This document shows positions 43,247-50,936 of a stretch of 64,000 bases of DNA, one piece after another; the first letter of the stretch is position 1, and every line of letters starts with the position of its first letter. The position numbers were made by a program, and so were the translations under genes. Source of the DNA: Streptomyces endocoffeicus (GTDB lineage Bacteria; Actinomycetota; Actinomycetes; Streptomycetales; Streptomycetaceae). The notes beneath the pieces are model-generated. The model saw only the letters and a list, made by a program, of their open reading frames with translations, made no database searches and was not told the origin of the DNA. The stretch covers positions 456,795-520,794 of the forward strand of contig NZ_JAERRG010000004.1 of assembly GCF_016741935.1 (NCBI RefSeq), read 5' to 3'.

Positions 43247-46093
43247 CTATGACCGGCCCGCGGTCCGGGCCCGGTCGGCGTCGTCCAGCGCACGGTCGAG
43301 CTCCCTGCGCAGAACCGCCTGGAAGGCCGCGACATGCCGCGGGCCGATCAGTGTGTAGTGCTCACCGGGTACGTCCAGATACCGGTTGGGCTCGGTCGTG
43401 TAGTCGTCCCACCGGCGCAGCTCGTTCGCCAGCCAGTCCTCCTTGGTGCCGCGCAGCGGGATCGCGTAGAAGACCGTCATGGACCGGGTGGTGCCGCTGG
43501 GGTGGTAGTCGCGGCCCAGGGTGGTGAGCCCATGGGCCAGCTCCGCCCAGGCGGTGAACTTGTCCAGGTCCAGGTCGAGTTCGTCCAGCCGGGCCGGCGG
43601 AGCGATCCGCAGCAGATGCGCGAGCTGCTCCTCCTGGGACAGCGGGCGCAGTTCGGCGGGGAGGTCGAGCGACTGCTTCTTGTTGATCAGGTCGAGGAAG
43701 AAGGCGAGGTTGGTCGCGGTCTCGATGAAGTCGAGCTCGTCCATGCGGTACTTGATGTGCGGCGGAAGGTTGAAGCTGCCGACGAAGTCGACCCGTTCGC
43801 CCTGGGCCTCGAGCGCCTTGGCGATCTCGAAGGCCACGGCGCCGCCGTAGGAGTATCCGGCGACGGCGTAGGGGCCGTGCGGCTGGCGGGCGCGGATGGC
43901 CTCCACATAGCACTCCACCATCTCCTCGAAGCTGGTGAAGGGCTTCTCGCCCTCGTTGAAGCCCCGGGCGCGCAGCGCGTGGAACGGCCGGTCGCCGACG
44001 AAGTACTTGGCGAGGTTGACGAAGACCAGGACCTCGCCGACGCCGGGGTGGACGCAGAACAGCGGGGTCTTCTCGCCGCCGGTCTGGAGCGGTACGACCG
44101 GGTCGTACACCGCGGCGCCGGGCGCGCCGCCGCCGTCGAGCCGGGCGGCAAGCTGCCGTACCGACGGCGCCGTGAGCACCGCGATGACCGGCAGGTCCGC
44201 GACCCCCAGGCGCCGGTGGACCTGGCGCCGCAGCCGCAGGATGTCCAGCGAGGTGCCGCCCAGGTCGAAGAAGCTCGCGGTGGCGCTGATCCGCTCCGGG
44301 GTGGTGTCGAACATCTCGGCGTAGATCTCGGCGAGGATCCGCTCGGTCTCGCCCTCGGGCGGGGTGTGGCCGCCGAGCCGGCGGGTGGTCAGCTCCGCGA
44401 CCCGCTCGATGACGTCGTCGTATCCGCCGGACTCCAGGCGCAGGCGCATCCGGCGGCGCAGCGTCTTGCCGAGGCTGGTCTTGGGGAAGGCGTCCTTGGG
44501 CAGCGGCAGGATGAGGAAGGGCCGGAAGCCCCAGTGGATCACGACGGTGGAGCGCACCGCGGTGATCATGCGGTGCAGCCCGGCCTCGTCGTCGTCCGCC
44601 ACCTCGGGGCTGACGGCGATGACCAGCTGCTCGGTGTCGCTGCCGGGGCGGCGGGTCGGGAACGCCGCGACATAGCCGCCCGCGACATCGTCGAGCTGCT
44701 CCAGGGCGGCCTCTATCTCATGGCTGAAGTAGTTGACGCCATTGACGATGACGCTGTCCTTGCTGCGGCCGACGAGGGTCAGCCGGCCCTCGTCGATCCG
44801 GCCCAGGTCGCCGCTGCGGAACCAGCCGTCGGGGGTGAAGGCTTCCTCGGTGGCCTCGTCGTTGTTGTAGTAGCCGGGGGTGATCATCGGGCCGCTGAGC
44901 TGCAGCTCGCCGATCTCGCCCGCGGGCAGTGCCCGGTGGTCGTCGTCGGCGACCCGGATCCGCAGCCCCTCGACGGGGGTGCCGAGGTTGGCGAACTCCT
45001 GGCCCGCGTCGGTGGCCGGGAACGCGCGGTTGTAGATGCTGCCCGCGCAGGTCTCCGTCATGCCGAAGGCAGGCCAGAGCGCGGCCTCCCGCAGACCGTA
45101 CGGGACGTAATGCGCCAGGAATGCCTCGCCGGTCGCGACGACATTCGCCTCACCGCCGCTGACGATATGGCGCAGCGCGCTCAGATCGAGCCCTTCACCG
45201 CCCGCCGATATCTCCTCCGCTATCTCATGGACGGAGGAATTGAGCGGACCGAGGAGGAAGTTCGGCGTAAAGGTCATCGTGACCTTGTGGCGGGATATGA
45301 TCCGCAGAAACCGCAGCGGTTCCTCGAGAATGACCGCGGCTTCCGCGTGCAATTGCTCGGCGCCCACGTACAGCGGCAGCATATGCGCTTCCAGTAGCGC
45401 GGCCACATGGTCGTAGGAAATCCAGTTGAAGGTGGTGTCGGCGGCCGCGAGCCGCTGCTTTCCCGCCTTTCCGGCCATCGACGCCAGGATATTTCCATGG
45501 GTCAGCATGACCGCTTTGGAATTCCCGGTGGAACCGGAGGTCAGCACCAGCAGGGCGAGGTCGTCCGGGGCCGCGGAATGCACGGCGGACGGCTGCCCGC
45601 GCTCGGCGCCGGAGGCGCCCTCGGCCTCCCGCAACTCCTCCACGACGGCCACCGCCAGCCCGGACACCTCGGGCAGCTCGGCCCGCGTCGCCTCGGTGGT
45701 CACCAGCAGCGGGCCGTCCAACAGCTGGTTGACGTGGGTGAGTTGGGCGGCCCAGCGGGCCGGGTCGCCGGAGATCGGCACCATCGGGCAGGGCACGAAG
45801 CCGCCCAGCAGACAGGCCCAGAGGACGGTCAGGAATTCCGGCTGGCGGTCCAGCAGCAGGGCCACCTTGTCCTTCGGCCGCAATCCCCGGTCGCGGAGTG
45901 CGGAGAGAAGCCCGAGCGCCGATTCCAGAAGTTCCGGATAAGGCTGCCGCACGGATTCATCCGCGGTGGGGCCGACCAGATAGCGCACCCCCGAATGGGC
46001 ATGGTCGCGCGCCGCCCGCAACAACAGCCGGGCAACTGAGTCCGGCTCCGCGTCTTCCGGTGGTACCGAGGTATTCCAGGGTTGTGACGTCAT
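43247..46093 (-). CDS. A-T-TE nonribosomal-peptide-synthetase-like enzyme (aryl-pyruvate quinone synthetase type)
   Basis: A 948-aa tridomain enzyme without condensation domain. Adenylation (about residues 10-540): LVLTSGSTGNSKAVMLTHGN, FGMTETCAG, GWFRSGDLGRI, GRSKDSVIVNG and PKTSLGKTLRR. Thiolation (about 575-650): phosphopantetheine serine S615 in FFDLGGTSLDI. Thioesterase (about 675-930): S748 in AGYSYGGAV. The A domain lacks the FDxS amino-acid Asp motif (reads FNWISYDHV), which suits an alpha-keto or other carboxylic acid. EchA (echosides), RalA and fungal AtrA/TdiA share this order and dimerise aryl pyruvates. ATG at 46093 is favoured over GTG 46102 by ribosome-site spacing. First gene of the operon. 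Confidence 0.85.
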   Translation of the reverse strand: MTSQPWNTSVPPEDAEPDSVARLLLRAARDHAHSGVRYLVGPTADESVRQPYPELLESALGLLSALRDRGLRPKDKVALLLDRQPEFLTVLWACLLGGFVPCPMVPISGDPARWAAQLTHVNQLLDGPLLVTTEATRAELPEVSGLAVAVVEELREAEGASGAERGQPSAVHSAAPDDLALLVLTSGSTGNSKAVMLTHGNILASMAGKAGKQRLAAADTTFNWISYDHVAALLEAHMLPLYVGAEQLHAEAAVILEEPLRFLRIISRHKVTMTFTPNFLLGPLNSSVHEIAEEISAGGEGLDLSALRHIVSGGEANVVATGEAFLAHYVPYGLREAALWPAFGMTETCAGSIYNRAFPATDAGQEFANLGTPVEGLRIRVADDDHRALPAGEIGELQLSGPMITPGYYNNDEATEEAFTPDGWFRSGDLGRIDEGRLTLVGRSKDSVIVNGVNYFSHEIEAALEQLDDVAGGYVAAFPTRRPGSDTEQLVIAVSPEVADDDEAGLHRMITAVRSTVVIHWGFRPFLILPLPKDAFPKTSLGKTLRRRMRLRLESGGYDDVIERVAELTTRRLGGHTPPEGETERILAEIYAEMFDTTPERISATASFFDLGGTSLDILRLRRQVHRRLGVADLPVIAVLTAPSVRQLAARLDGGGAPGAAVYDPVVPLQTGGEKTPLFCVHPGVGEVLVFVNLAKYFVGDRPFHALRARGFNEGEKPFTSFEEMVECYVEAIRARQPHGPYAVAGYSYGGAVAFEIAKALEAQGERVDFVGSFNLPPHIKYRMDELDFIETATNLAFFLDLINKKQSLDLPAELRPLSQEEQLAHLLRIAPPARLDELDLDLDKFTAWAELAHGLTTLGRDYHPSGTTRSMTVFYAIPLRGTKEDWLANELRRWDDYTTEPNRYLDVPGEHYTLIGPRHVAAFQAVLRRELDRALDDADRARTAGRS

Positions 46094-46304
46094 TCCCCCC
46101 ACGGCCCCTCTTCCTTCCCGATTCTGAGGCCACGAAGGTAACAGTCCCGAACATATGTCTCCATGACGCTCTACCAGGACTCTAGCGAAGCTCTAGCGGA
46201 AATTCCCAGGCCGGAGGAGTTTCTTCAAAAAGTGCGATTCAGCCCACAGAGAAACGATGGCTGCGCCATGCATCTTCCACCGCCTCGTGCGATTGTGCAC
46301 GGGC

Positions 46305-46420
46305 GCGGGGCCGGATCGGGGCCGGATCGGGGTCGGATGAGGGCCGCACCGGGGTCGGATCGGGGCCGCATCGGGGCGGGACCAGGGCCACGCCGGGGCC
46401 GGACCGGGGCCGGACCGGGC
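46305..46420. repeat. 12-bp degenerate tandem repeat upstream of the DUF4097 gene
   Basis: Many units related to GGATCGGGGCCG. Together with the promoter elements it fills the 423-bp gap (46094-46516) between the synthetase and DUF4097 genes; no gene in it. The synthetase promoter should lie in 46094-46300, which is AT-richer (TTCTTCAAAAAGTGCG). Confidence 0.75.
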
Positions 46421-46471
46421 TTGACTCCGCGCGGCCGCGATATATCGTGTTGCGCAGGAGACACGATATGT
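46421..46471 (+). promoter_or_regulatory. Promoter and probable PadR operator of the DUF4097-PadR operon
   Basis: TTGACT (46421-46426), 16-bp spacer, TATCGT (46443-46448). A perfect palindrome CGATATATCG (46438-46447) overlaps the -10. A second related half-site ACACGATATG lies at 46461-46470, and GTGTTGCG/ATGTTGCG are repeated. Such ATAT-centred palindromes suit a PadR dimer encoded by the second gene. Confidence 0.6.
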
Positions 46472-46516
46472 TGCGTCCAGATGGCGCGTCGCACGTCCAG
46501 CCAGGGGAGGCCAGGG

Positions 46517-47386
46517 ATGTCAGCCCGATCACAGTGGTCGATCAACGCGCCACAGAAGCTCACCCTCGACGACCCGGTGTCCGCGCTCGACATCCAGATC
46601 GCGGGCGGCACGGTCAACGTCGTCGGCGCCGCCCCCGGCCCCGCCCGCCTCGAGGTCTCGGAGATCGACGGCCCGCCGCTGAAGGTCACCCACATCGACG
46701 GCACCCTGAGCGTCGGCTACGACGACCTTCCCCGGAAGGGCTTCCGCAAGTGGCTCGGGCACTACACCCGCACCGCCCATATCACCCTTACCGTGCCCAT
46801 CGGCACCAGCGCCACCGTCGGCGTGGTCGGGGGCTCCGCCGTGGTCTCCGGACTGTCCGGCCGTGCCGAACTGCGCGGTGTCTCCGGCGACTTCACCCTG
46901 CTTGGGCTGACCGGCCCGGTCCAGGCCGACACCGTATCCGGCCGGGTCGAGGCCCAGGCCGTCACCGGCGATCTGCGGTTCCACTCCGTCTCCGGCGACC
47001 TCACCGTGATCGAGGGCTCCGGGCCCTCGGTGCGGGCCGAGTCGGTCAGTGGCGACATGGTGCTCGACCTGGCGCCCGCCCCCAAGTGCTCCGACGTCTG
47101 CCTCACCACCGTCTCCGGTGAGATCGCCATCCGGCTGCCGCACCCCACCGACGCGGAGGTGGAGGCCAATACGGCCAGCGGCTCGGTCTCCAACGGCTTC
47201 GACGATCTGCGGGTCACCGGCCAGTGGGGCGCCAAGAGGATCACCGGCCGGCTCGGCACGGGCAATGGCAGCCTCAAGGCCACCACCGTCTCGGGCGCCA
47301 TCGCGCTGCTGCGCCGTCCGCCGTCCGAGGACGACACGGACACGGACACGGACACCACCGACGGCACCCAGGGAAAGGTCCTCTGA
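46517..47386 (+). CDS. DUF4097 beta-helix protein
   Basis: A 289-aa protein with repeated short beta strands: SVSGDLTVIEG, AESVSGDMVLDL, TTVSGEIAIRL and similar VSG-repeats form a right-handed beta-helix/adhesin-like DUF4097 fold. No signal peptide, so cytosolic. ATG at 46517 follows AGGGGAGG. Its stop overlaps the PadR start (TGATG), so the pair is co-translated. DUF4097/PadR pairs are common in actinobacteria and presumed to work together in envelope stress or drug sensing; function not established. Confidence 0.9.
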   Translation: MSARSQWSINAPQKLTLDDPVSALDIQIAGGTVNVVGAAPGPARLEVSEIDGPPLKVTHIDGTLSVGYDDLPRKGFRKWLGHYTRTAHITLTVPIGTSATVGVVGGSAVVSGLSGRAELRGVSGDFTLLGLTGPVQADTVSGRVEAQAVTGDLRFHSVSGDLTVIEGSGPSVRAESVSGDMVLDLAPAPKCSDVCLTTVSGEIAIRLPHPTDAEVEANTASGSVSNGFDDLRVTGQWGAKRITGRLGTGNGSLKATTVSGAIALLRRPPSEDDTDTDTDTTDGTQGKVL

Positions 47387-48507
47387 TGCCCCCCGTATTC
47401 GCCCACGGCCGACTGCGCCTGTATCTGCTCAAGCTGCTCGACGAGGCGCCGCGCCACGGCTATGAGGTCATCCGTCTGCTGGAGGAGCGGTTCCAGGGGC
47501 TGTACGCGCCCTCGGCCGGCACCGTCTACCCGCGGCTGGCCAAGCTGGAGGCCGAGGGGCTGGTCACCCACACCACCGAGGGCGGCCGCAAGGTCTACTC
47601 CATCACCGACGCCGGACGCGCCGAACTGGCCGACCGCAGCGGTGAGCTGGCCGATCTGGAGCTGGAGATCCGCGAGTCGGTCGCCGAACTCGCCGCCGAG
47701 ATCCGGGAGGACGTCCGCGGCTCCGCGAGCGATCTGCGGCGGGAGATGCGCGAGGCGGCCCAGCAGGCCCGCGCCTCCGGCGGCACCCAGGACAAGCAGG
47801 CCCCGTGGGAGGGGGCGTGGGGTGACAAGGAGACCTGGCGGCAGGCGAAGGAGGAGATGCGGCGCGCGAAGGAGGAGTGGAAGGAGCAGGCGCGCCGGGC
47901 CAAGGAGGAGAGCCGGCGAGCCCGCCAGGACGCCCAGCGCGCCCGTAAGCAGGCCAGGGACGCGCAGGACTTCGCGCGCGAGGAGGTCCAGCGGATCGCC
48001 CGGCGGGTCCAGGAGCAGACCCAGGAGCACATCCGTGCGGGCGACTGGCAGCGGGCGGTGCGCGAGGGGCTGGCCGAGGTGTCACGCGGTATGGGCCGGA
48101 TCTCCCGGCCGGGGACCTCGCGCTCGGACTGGGGCTGGGGCTGGGACGACGAGACATCCGGGCCGGATGTCAGGGTCGAGCGGGTGGACATGACGAAGCC
48201 GGAGGGCGGCCGCGAGGAGGAGCCAGCGGCTGAGGACGGTGCGCCGACCGCTGAGCACGGTGCGCCGACCGCTAAGGACGGTGGCGGCGGCTCGGCCGGG
48301 GTGCGGGAGCCCGAGTGGGCCAGGGACTTCGCCCCCTCCGGCGCCCCCGCCCGCGATCTGGAGCGGCTGCTCGACCGGTTCCGGGACGACGTCCGCGACG
48401 CGTCCCGCGACCACGGGGTGACGGACGCCCAGCTGGCCGACGCCCGCCACCACCTGGGGGCGGCCGCGGCGCGGATCAGCGCGCTGCTGCGGGGGGACCG
48501 GGCGTAG
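47386..48507 (+). CDS. PadR-family regulator with long coiled-coil extension
   Basis: A 373-aa protein, far longer than a typical PadR (about 110-180 aa). Winged helix about residues 5-80 (LRLYLLKLLDEAPRHGYEVIRLLEERFQGLYAPSAGTVYPRLAKLEAEGLV). Then a highly charged coiled coil (about 85-230: RRAKEEWKEQARRAKEESRR), a Trp-Gly patch (DWGWGWDD), an acidic low-complexity stretch with EDGAPTAEHGAPTAKDG, and a C-terminal helical part with DLERLLDRFRDDVRDASRDHGV. Coupled to DUF4097. Confidence 0.9.
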   Translation: MPPVFAHGRLRLYLLKLLDEAPRHGYEVIRLLEERFQGLYAPSAGTVYPRLAKLEAEGLVTHTTEGGRKVYSITDAGRAELADRSGELADLELEIRESVAELAAEIREDVRGSASDLRREMREAAQQARASGGTQDKQAPWEGAWGDKETWRQAKEEMRRAKEEWKEQARRAKEESRRARQDAQRARKQARDAQDFAREEVQRIARRVQEQTQEHIRAGDWQRAVREGLAEVSRGMGRISRPGTSRSDWGWGWDDETSGPDVRVERVDMTKPEGGREEEPAAEDGAPTAEHGAPTAKDGGGGSAGVREPEWARDFAPSGAPARDLERLLDRFRDDVRDASRDHGVTDAQLADARHHLGAAAARISALLRGDRA

Positions 48508-48550
48508 GGGGGTGTCCGTCCGGCGGAGGGTGACGCCTGCGGCGGGCTGT

Positions 48551-48660
48551 TCCCCTCCCCGCCCCTTCCCACAACTGGGGCTCCGCCCCAGCCCCCGGGG
48601 TTCAGGCACGGAGCCCCTGAACGCGGCGGAGCCGCATATCGATGCCGCGGGAAGGGGCGG
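48551..48660. repeat. Dispersed palindromic intergenic element, copy 4
   Basis: Left end CCCCTCCCCGCCCCTTCCC at 48551-48569 with the shared flank GCCTGCGGCGGGCTGTT. Right end truncated to GCGGGAAGGGGCGG (about 48647-48660). Interior GGGGCTCCGCCCC palindromes. Lies between the PadR and ABM genes. Confidence 0.8.
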
Positions 48661-48667
48661 CTGCCGC

Positions 48668-48698
48668 TTGACTTGAATCGCGGTTGAAGTTTCAGGAT
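48668..48698 (+). promoter_or_regulatory. Candidate promoter with MerR-like long spacer
   Basis: TTGACT at about 48669, followed after 19 bp by CAGGAT, with symmetric CTTGAA...TTGAAG pieces between. Long spacers of this kind occur in MerR-controlled promoters. No adjacent regulator; tentative. Confidence 0.3.
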
Positions 48699-48799
48699 CG
48701 GGGTCGGAGGGGCGCTACGGGGGAGCGCCCCTCCGGCCCCAATTCCCTCTCCCCCGGCTCGCTCGGCTTTCCGACGTCCCCAACCGCGAGGAGACCGCC

Positions 48800-49543
48800 A
48801 TGTCCGCCCCGACCAGCTCCGGACCGCTGCCCGAGCTCACCCGGCCCGATGTGGGCGCCGCGCTGTTCAGTACCTGGAGCGTCGGCACACCGGAACGGCA
48901 GCGGGCCGCGGTCGACGCCATCGCCGCCACCTGGGACAGCCGCCCCTGGCCGGCGCCCGAGCTGCTCTCGTACAACCTCTACGCGGGCACGGACGGCGAT
49001 ACGCTGATGCACCACTCCCAGTGGGCCGACGAGGCCGCCTACCACGCCTTCTTCCGGACCCAGCGCCAGCAGCGCAACGACGCGGTCGACAGCGCGGTCC
49101 CGGACATCGAGCGGCTCGGTCTCGCGTACTACCGCCACTACCGCAGCTTCCAGGCACCGGCCGCCGATCAGGGCGCCACGACGGACCCCGGGCTGTTCGT
49201 CGTGGTCGAGATCGACTTCAACGACCCCGCTCCCCAGGTCCGCCGGTCCTGGGTGGACCTGGTCATCGACGCCCTGGAGAGCGAGCCCGACCCGGGCCTG
49301 CTGTCCGCCGACTTCCATCTGATCGCCGACGGCGAGCGCCATCTGTCCACCGACCGTGCCCGGGTGCTCAACTACGCCCGCTGGACCGACGTGGAGGCGT
49401 ACGAGGCGGCGCTGGCGGCCGATGGGCCGCGCGGCGGCGGCTCGTCCGCCTGGGACCGGGTGCGCGACTTCCCCGCTCTGGTGGGTGCCTCTTCCCGCGC
49501 CTATCGCTTCCGGCGGAGCTTCGTACGGCCGTCGGCGTCATAG
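48800..49543 (+). CDS. Two-domain ABM-like (antibiotic biosynthesis monooxygenase superfamily) protein
   Basis: A 247-aa protein with two dimeric alpha-beta-barrel units. First (about residues 15-110): ALFSTWSVGTPERQRAAVDAIAATWDSRPWP, SYNLYAGTDGDTLMHHSQWADEAAYHAFF. Second (about 130-240): GLFVVVEIDFNDPAPQVRRSWVDLVIDALESEP, VLNYARWTDVEAYEAALA. Proteins of this fold act as cofactor-free monooxygenases, haem-degrading or cyclase-like enzymes. ATG at 48800 follows GAGGAGACC. It lies alone; substrate unknown. Confidence 0.8.
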   Translation: MSAPTSSGPLPELTRPDVGAALFSTWSVGTPERQRAAVDAIAATWDSRPWPAPELLSYNLYAGTDGDTLMHHSQWADEAAYHAFFRTQRQQRNDAVDSAVPDIERLGLAYYRHYRSFQAPAADQGATTDPGLFVVVEIDFNDPAPQVRRSWVDLVIDALESEPDPGLLSADFHLIADGERHLSTDRARVLNYARWTDVEAYEAALAADGPRGGGSSAWDRVRDFPALVGASSRAYRFRRSFVRPSAS

Positions 49544-49547
49544 CAAC

Positions 49548-49600
49548 GTCGTAGCGGCGTCGTAGCGACGTCCTAGCGGCGTCGTAACGGAATTCCGGGA
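49548..49600. repeat. Short repeats downstream of the ABM gene
   Basis: Units of CGTCGTAGCGGCGTCGTAGCG with variants; the region then includes GGAATTCCGGGAATTC. Confidence 0.6.
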
Positions 49601-49650
49601 ATTCACCGGAGCGCGAGAGTCAGCGGACCGCCGCGTATTACTCCGCGAAT

Positions 49651-49674
49651 CCCCGGCCCGCACAACGGCCGGGG
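49651..49674. terminator. Terminator between convergent ABM and MDR genes
   Basis: CCCCGGCC / GGCCGGGG stem of 8 bp with an 8-nt loop. A related CACAACGGCCCGGG unit follows. Confidence 0.65.
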
Positions 49675-49710
49675 ACCCGCACAACGGCCCGGGATATGCC
49701 GCCGCAATAT

Positions 49711-50673
49711 TCAGACCGTCAGCACGACCTTGCCGAAGAGATCGCCGCCCGCCATCTTCTCGAACCCCTCGCGGGCCCGGTCCAGCGGCAGCACCGAATC
49801 GATCACCGGCCGTACCCCGCGCGCGGCGCAGAAGCTCAGCAGGTCCTCCAGCTCGTCCTTCCCGCCCATCGTGGAGCCGACGACCTTCAGCTCCAGGAAG
49901 AAGATCCGGTTGAGCTCGGCGGCCTTCGGGTTGGGGCCACTGGTGGCCCCCGAAATCACCAGGGTGCCGCCGGGCTTGAGGGACTTCACCGAATGCGACC
50001 AGGTGGCGGCGCCCACCGTCTCGATCACGGCGTCCACCCGGCGCGGCAGCCGCTCCCCCGGCTCGTACGCGCCCTCGGCGCCCAGCTCGACGGCGCGGGC
50101 CCGCTTGGCCTCGTCACGGCTGGTGGCCAGCACCCGCAGCCCGGCGGCCGCGCCCAGCACGATCGCGGCGGTGGCCACACCGCCGCCGGCGCCCTGGACC
50201 AGGACGCTGTCGCCGGGGCGCACCCCCGCATTGGTGAACAGCATGCGGTACGCGGTCAGCCAGGCCGTGGGCAGGCAGGCGGCCTCCTCGAAGGAGAGCT
50301 CCTTGGGTTTGGGCAGCACATTCCAGCTGGGGACCGTCACCTTCTCGGCGAAGGTGCCCTGGTAACGCTCGGTGAGGATGGAGCGGGGCTCCTTCGGGCC
50401 GACGCCGTGTCCGCTCTGGCCGATGACGGAGTGGACGACGACCTCGTTGCCGTCCTCGTCGATCCCGGCCGCGTCACAGCCGAGGATCATCGGAAGCGAC
50501 TCCTCGCCGAGGCCCACGCCGCGCAGCGACCACAGGTCGTGGTGGTTGAGCGAGGCGGCCTTGACGTTCACGGTGGTCCAGCCGGGCCGGGCCGCCGGCT
50601 CGGGGCGCTCCCCCAGTTCGAGGCCGCTCAGCGGCTGGTCACGGTCGATACGTGCGGCATAGGCAGCGAACAT
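49711..50673 (-). CDS. MDR-superfamily quinone/alcohol oxidoreductase
   Basis: A 320-aa medium-chain dehydrogenase/reductase. N-terminal catalytic part contains AASLNHHDLWSLRGVG and GCDAAGIDEDG; the Rossmann motif is GDSVLVQGAGGGVATAA, with cofactor loop TSRDEAKRARAVELGA. The NHHDLW motif and absence of the structural four-Cys loop point to the zinc-independent quinone-reductase branch, although such genes are often called zinc-binding alcohol dehydrogenases. ATG at 50673 follows AAGGTCGGG. Probably NADPH-dependent. It lies downstream of the malic enzyme gene but separated by a hairpin. Confidence 0.88.
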   Translation of the reverse strand: MFAAYAARIDRDQPLSGLELGERPEPAARPGWTTVNVKAASLNHHDLWSLRGVGLGEESLPMILGCDAAGIDEDGNEVVVHSVIGQSGHGVGPKEPRSILTERYQGTFAEKVTVPSWNVLPKPKELSFEEAACLPTAWLTAYRMLFTNAGVRPGDSVLVQGAGGGVATAAIVLGAAAGLRVLATSRDEAKRARAVELGAEGAYEPGERLPRRVDAVIETVGAATWSHSVKSLKPGGTLVISGATSGPNPKAAELNRIFFLELKVVGSTMGGKDELEDLLSFCAARGVRPVIDSVLPLDRAREGFEKMAGGDLFGKVVLTV

Positions 50674-50749
50674 GATCCCGACCTTAGGCCGCGGGGCGAC
50701 CCCACGGAACCGCACCACGGTGTGACCCCGCTCGCCCGCCCGACAGCGC

Positions 50750-50792
50750 ACGGGCCGGGCCGCCCCTCCTGCTGAGGGGCGACCCGGCCCGT
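50750..50792. terminator. Terminator between malic enzyme and MDR genes
   Basis: Long interrupted stem ACGGGCCGGG...CCGCCCCT / AGGGGCG...CCCGGCCCGT, 43 nt in all, in the 263-bp gap between the two minus-strand genes. Confidence 0.65.
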
Positions 50793-50925
50793 AAAGGCAC
50801 CTGGCCCGTAAAGGCACCCGGCCCGTAGCGGCAACCTGGCCCGTGACGTATCGCCCGGGGCCCGTGACGTATCACCTGGGCCCGTGACGTATCGCCCCTG
50901 CGCCCGTGACGTATCCCCCGGGCCC
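50790..50925. repeat. Two families of short tandem repeats
   Basis: CCCGTAAAGGCACC-type units (two copies) then GCCCGTGACGTATC (four copies, 20-22 bp apart) just downstream of the malic enzyme stop. Confidence 0.8.
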
Positions 50926-50936
50926 CCGGCTGGGCG

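Noticed and set aside
43334..45397. Long plus-strand open frame opposite the A-T-TE synthetase
   Set aside because: Shadow frame; the minus strand has complete catalytic motifs.
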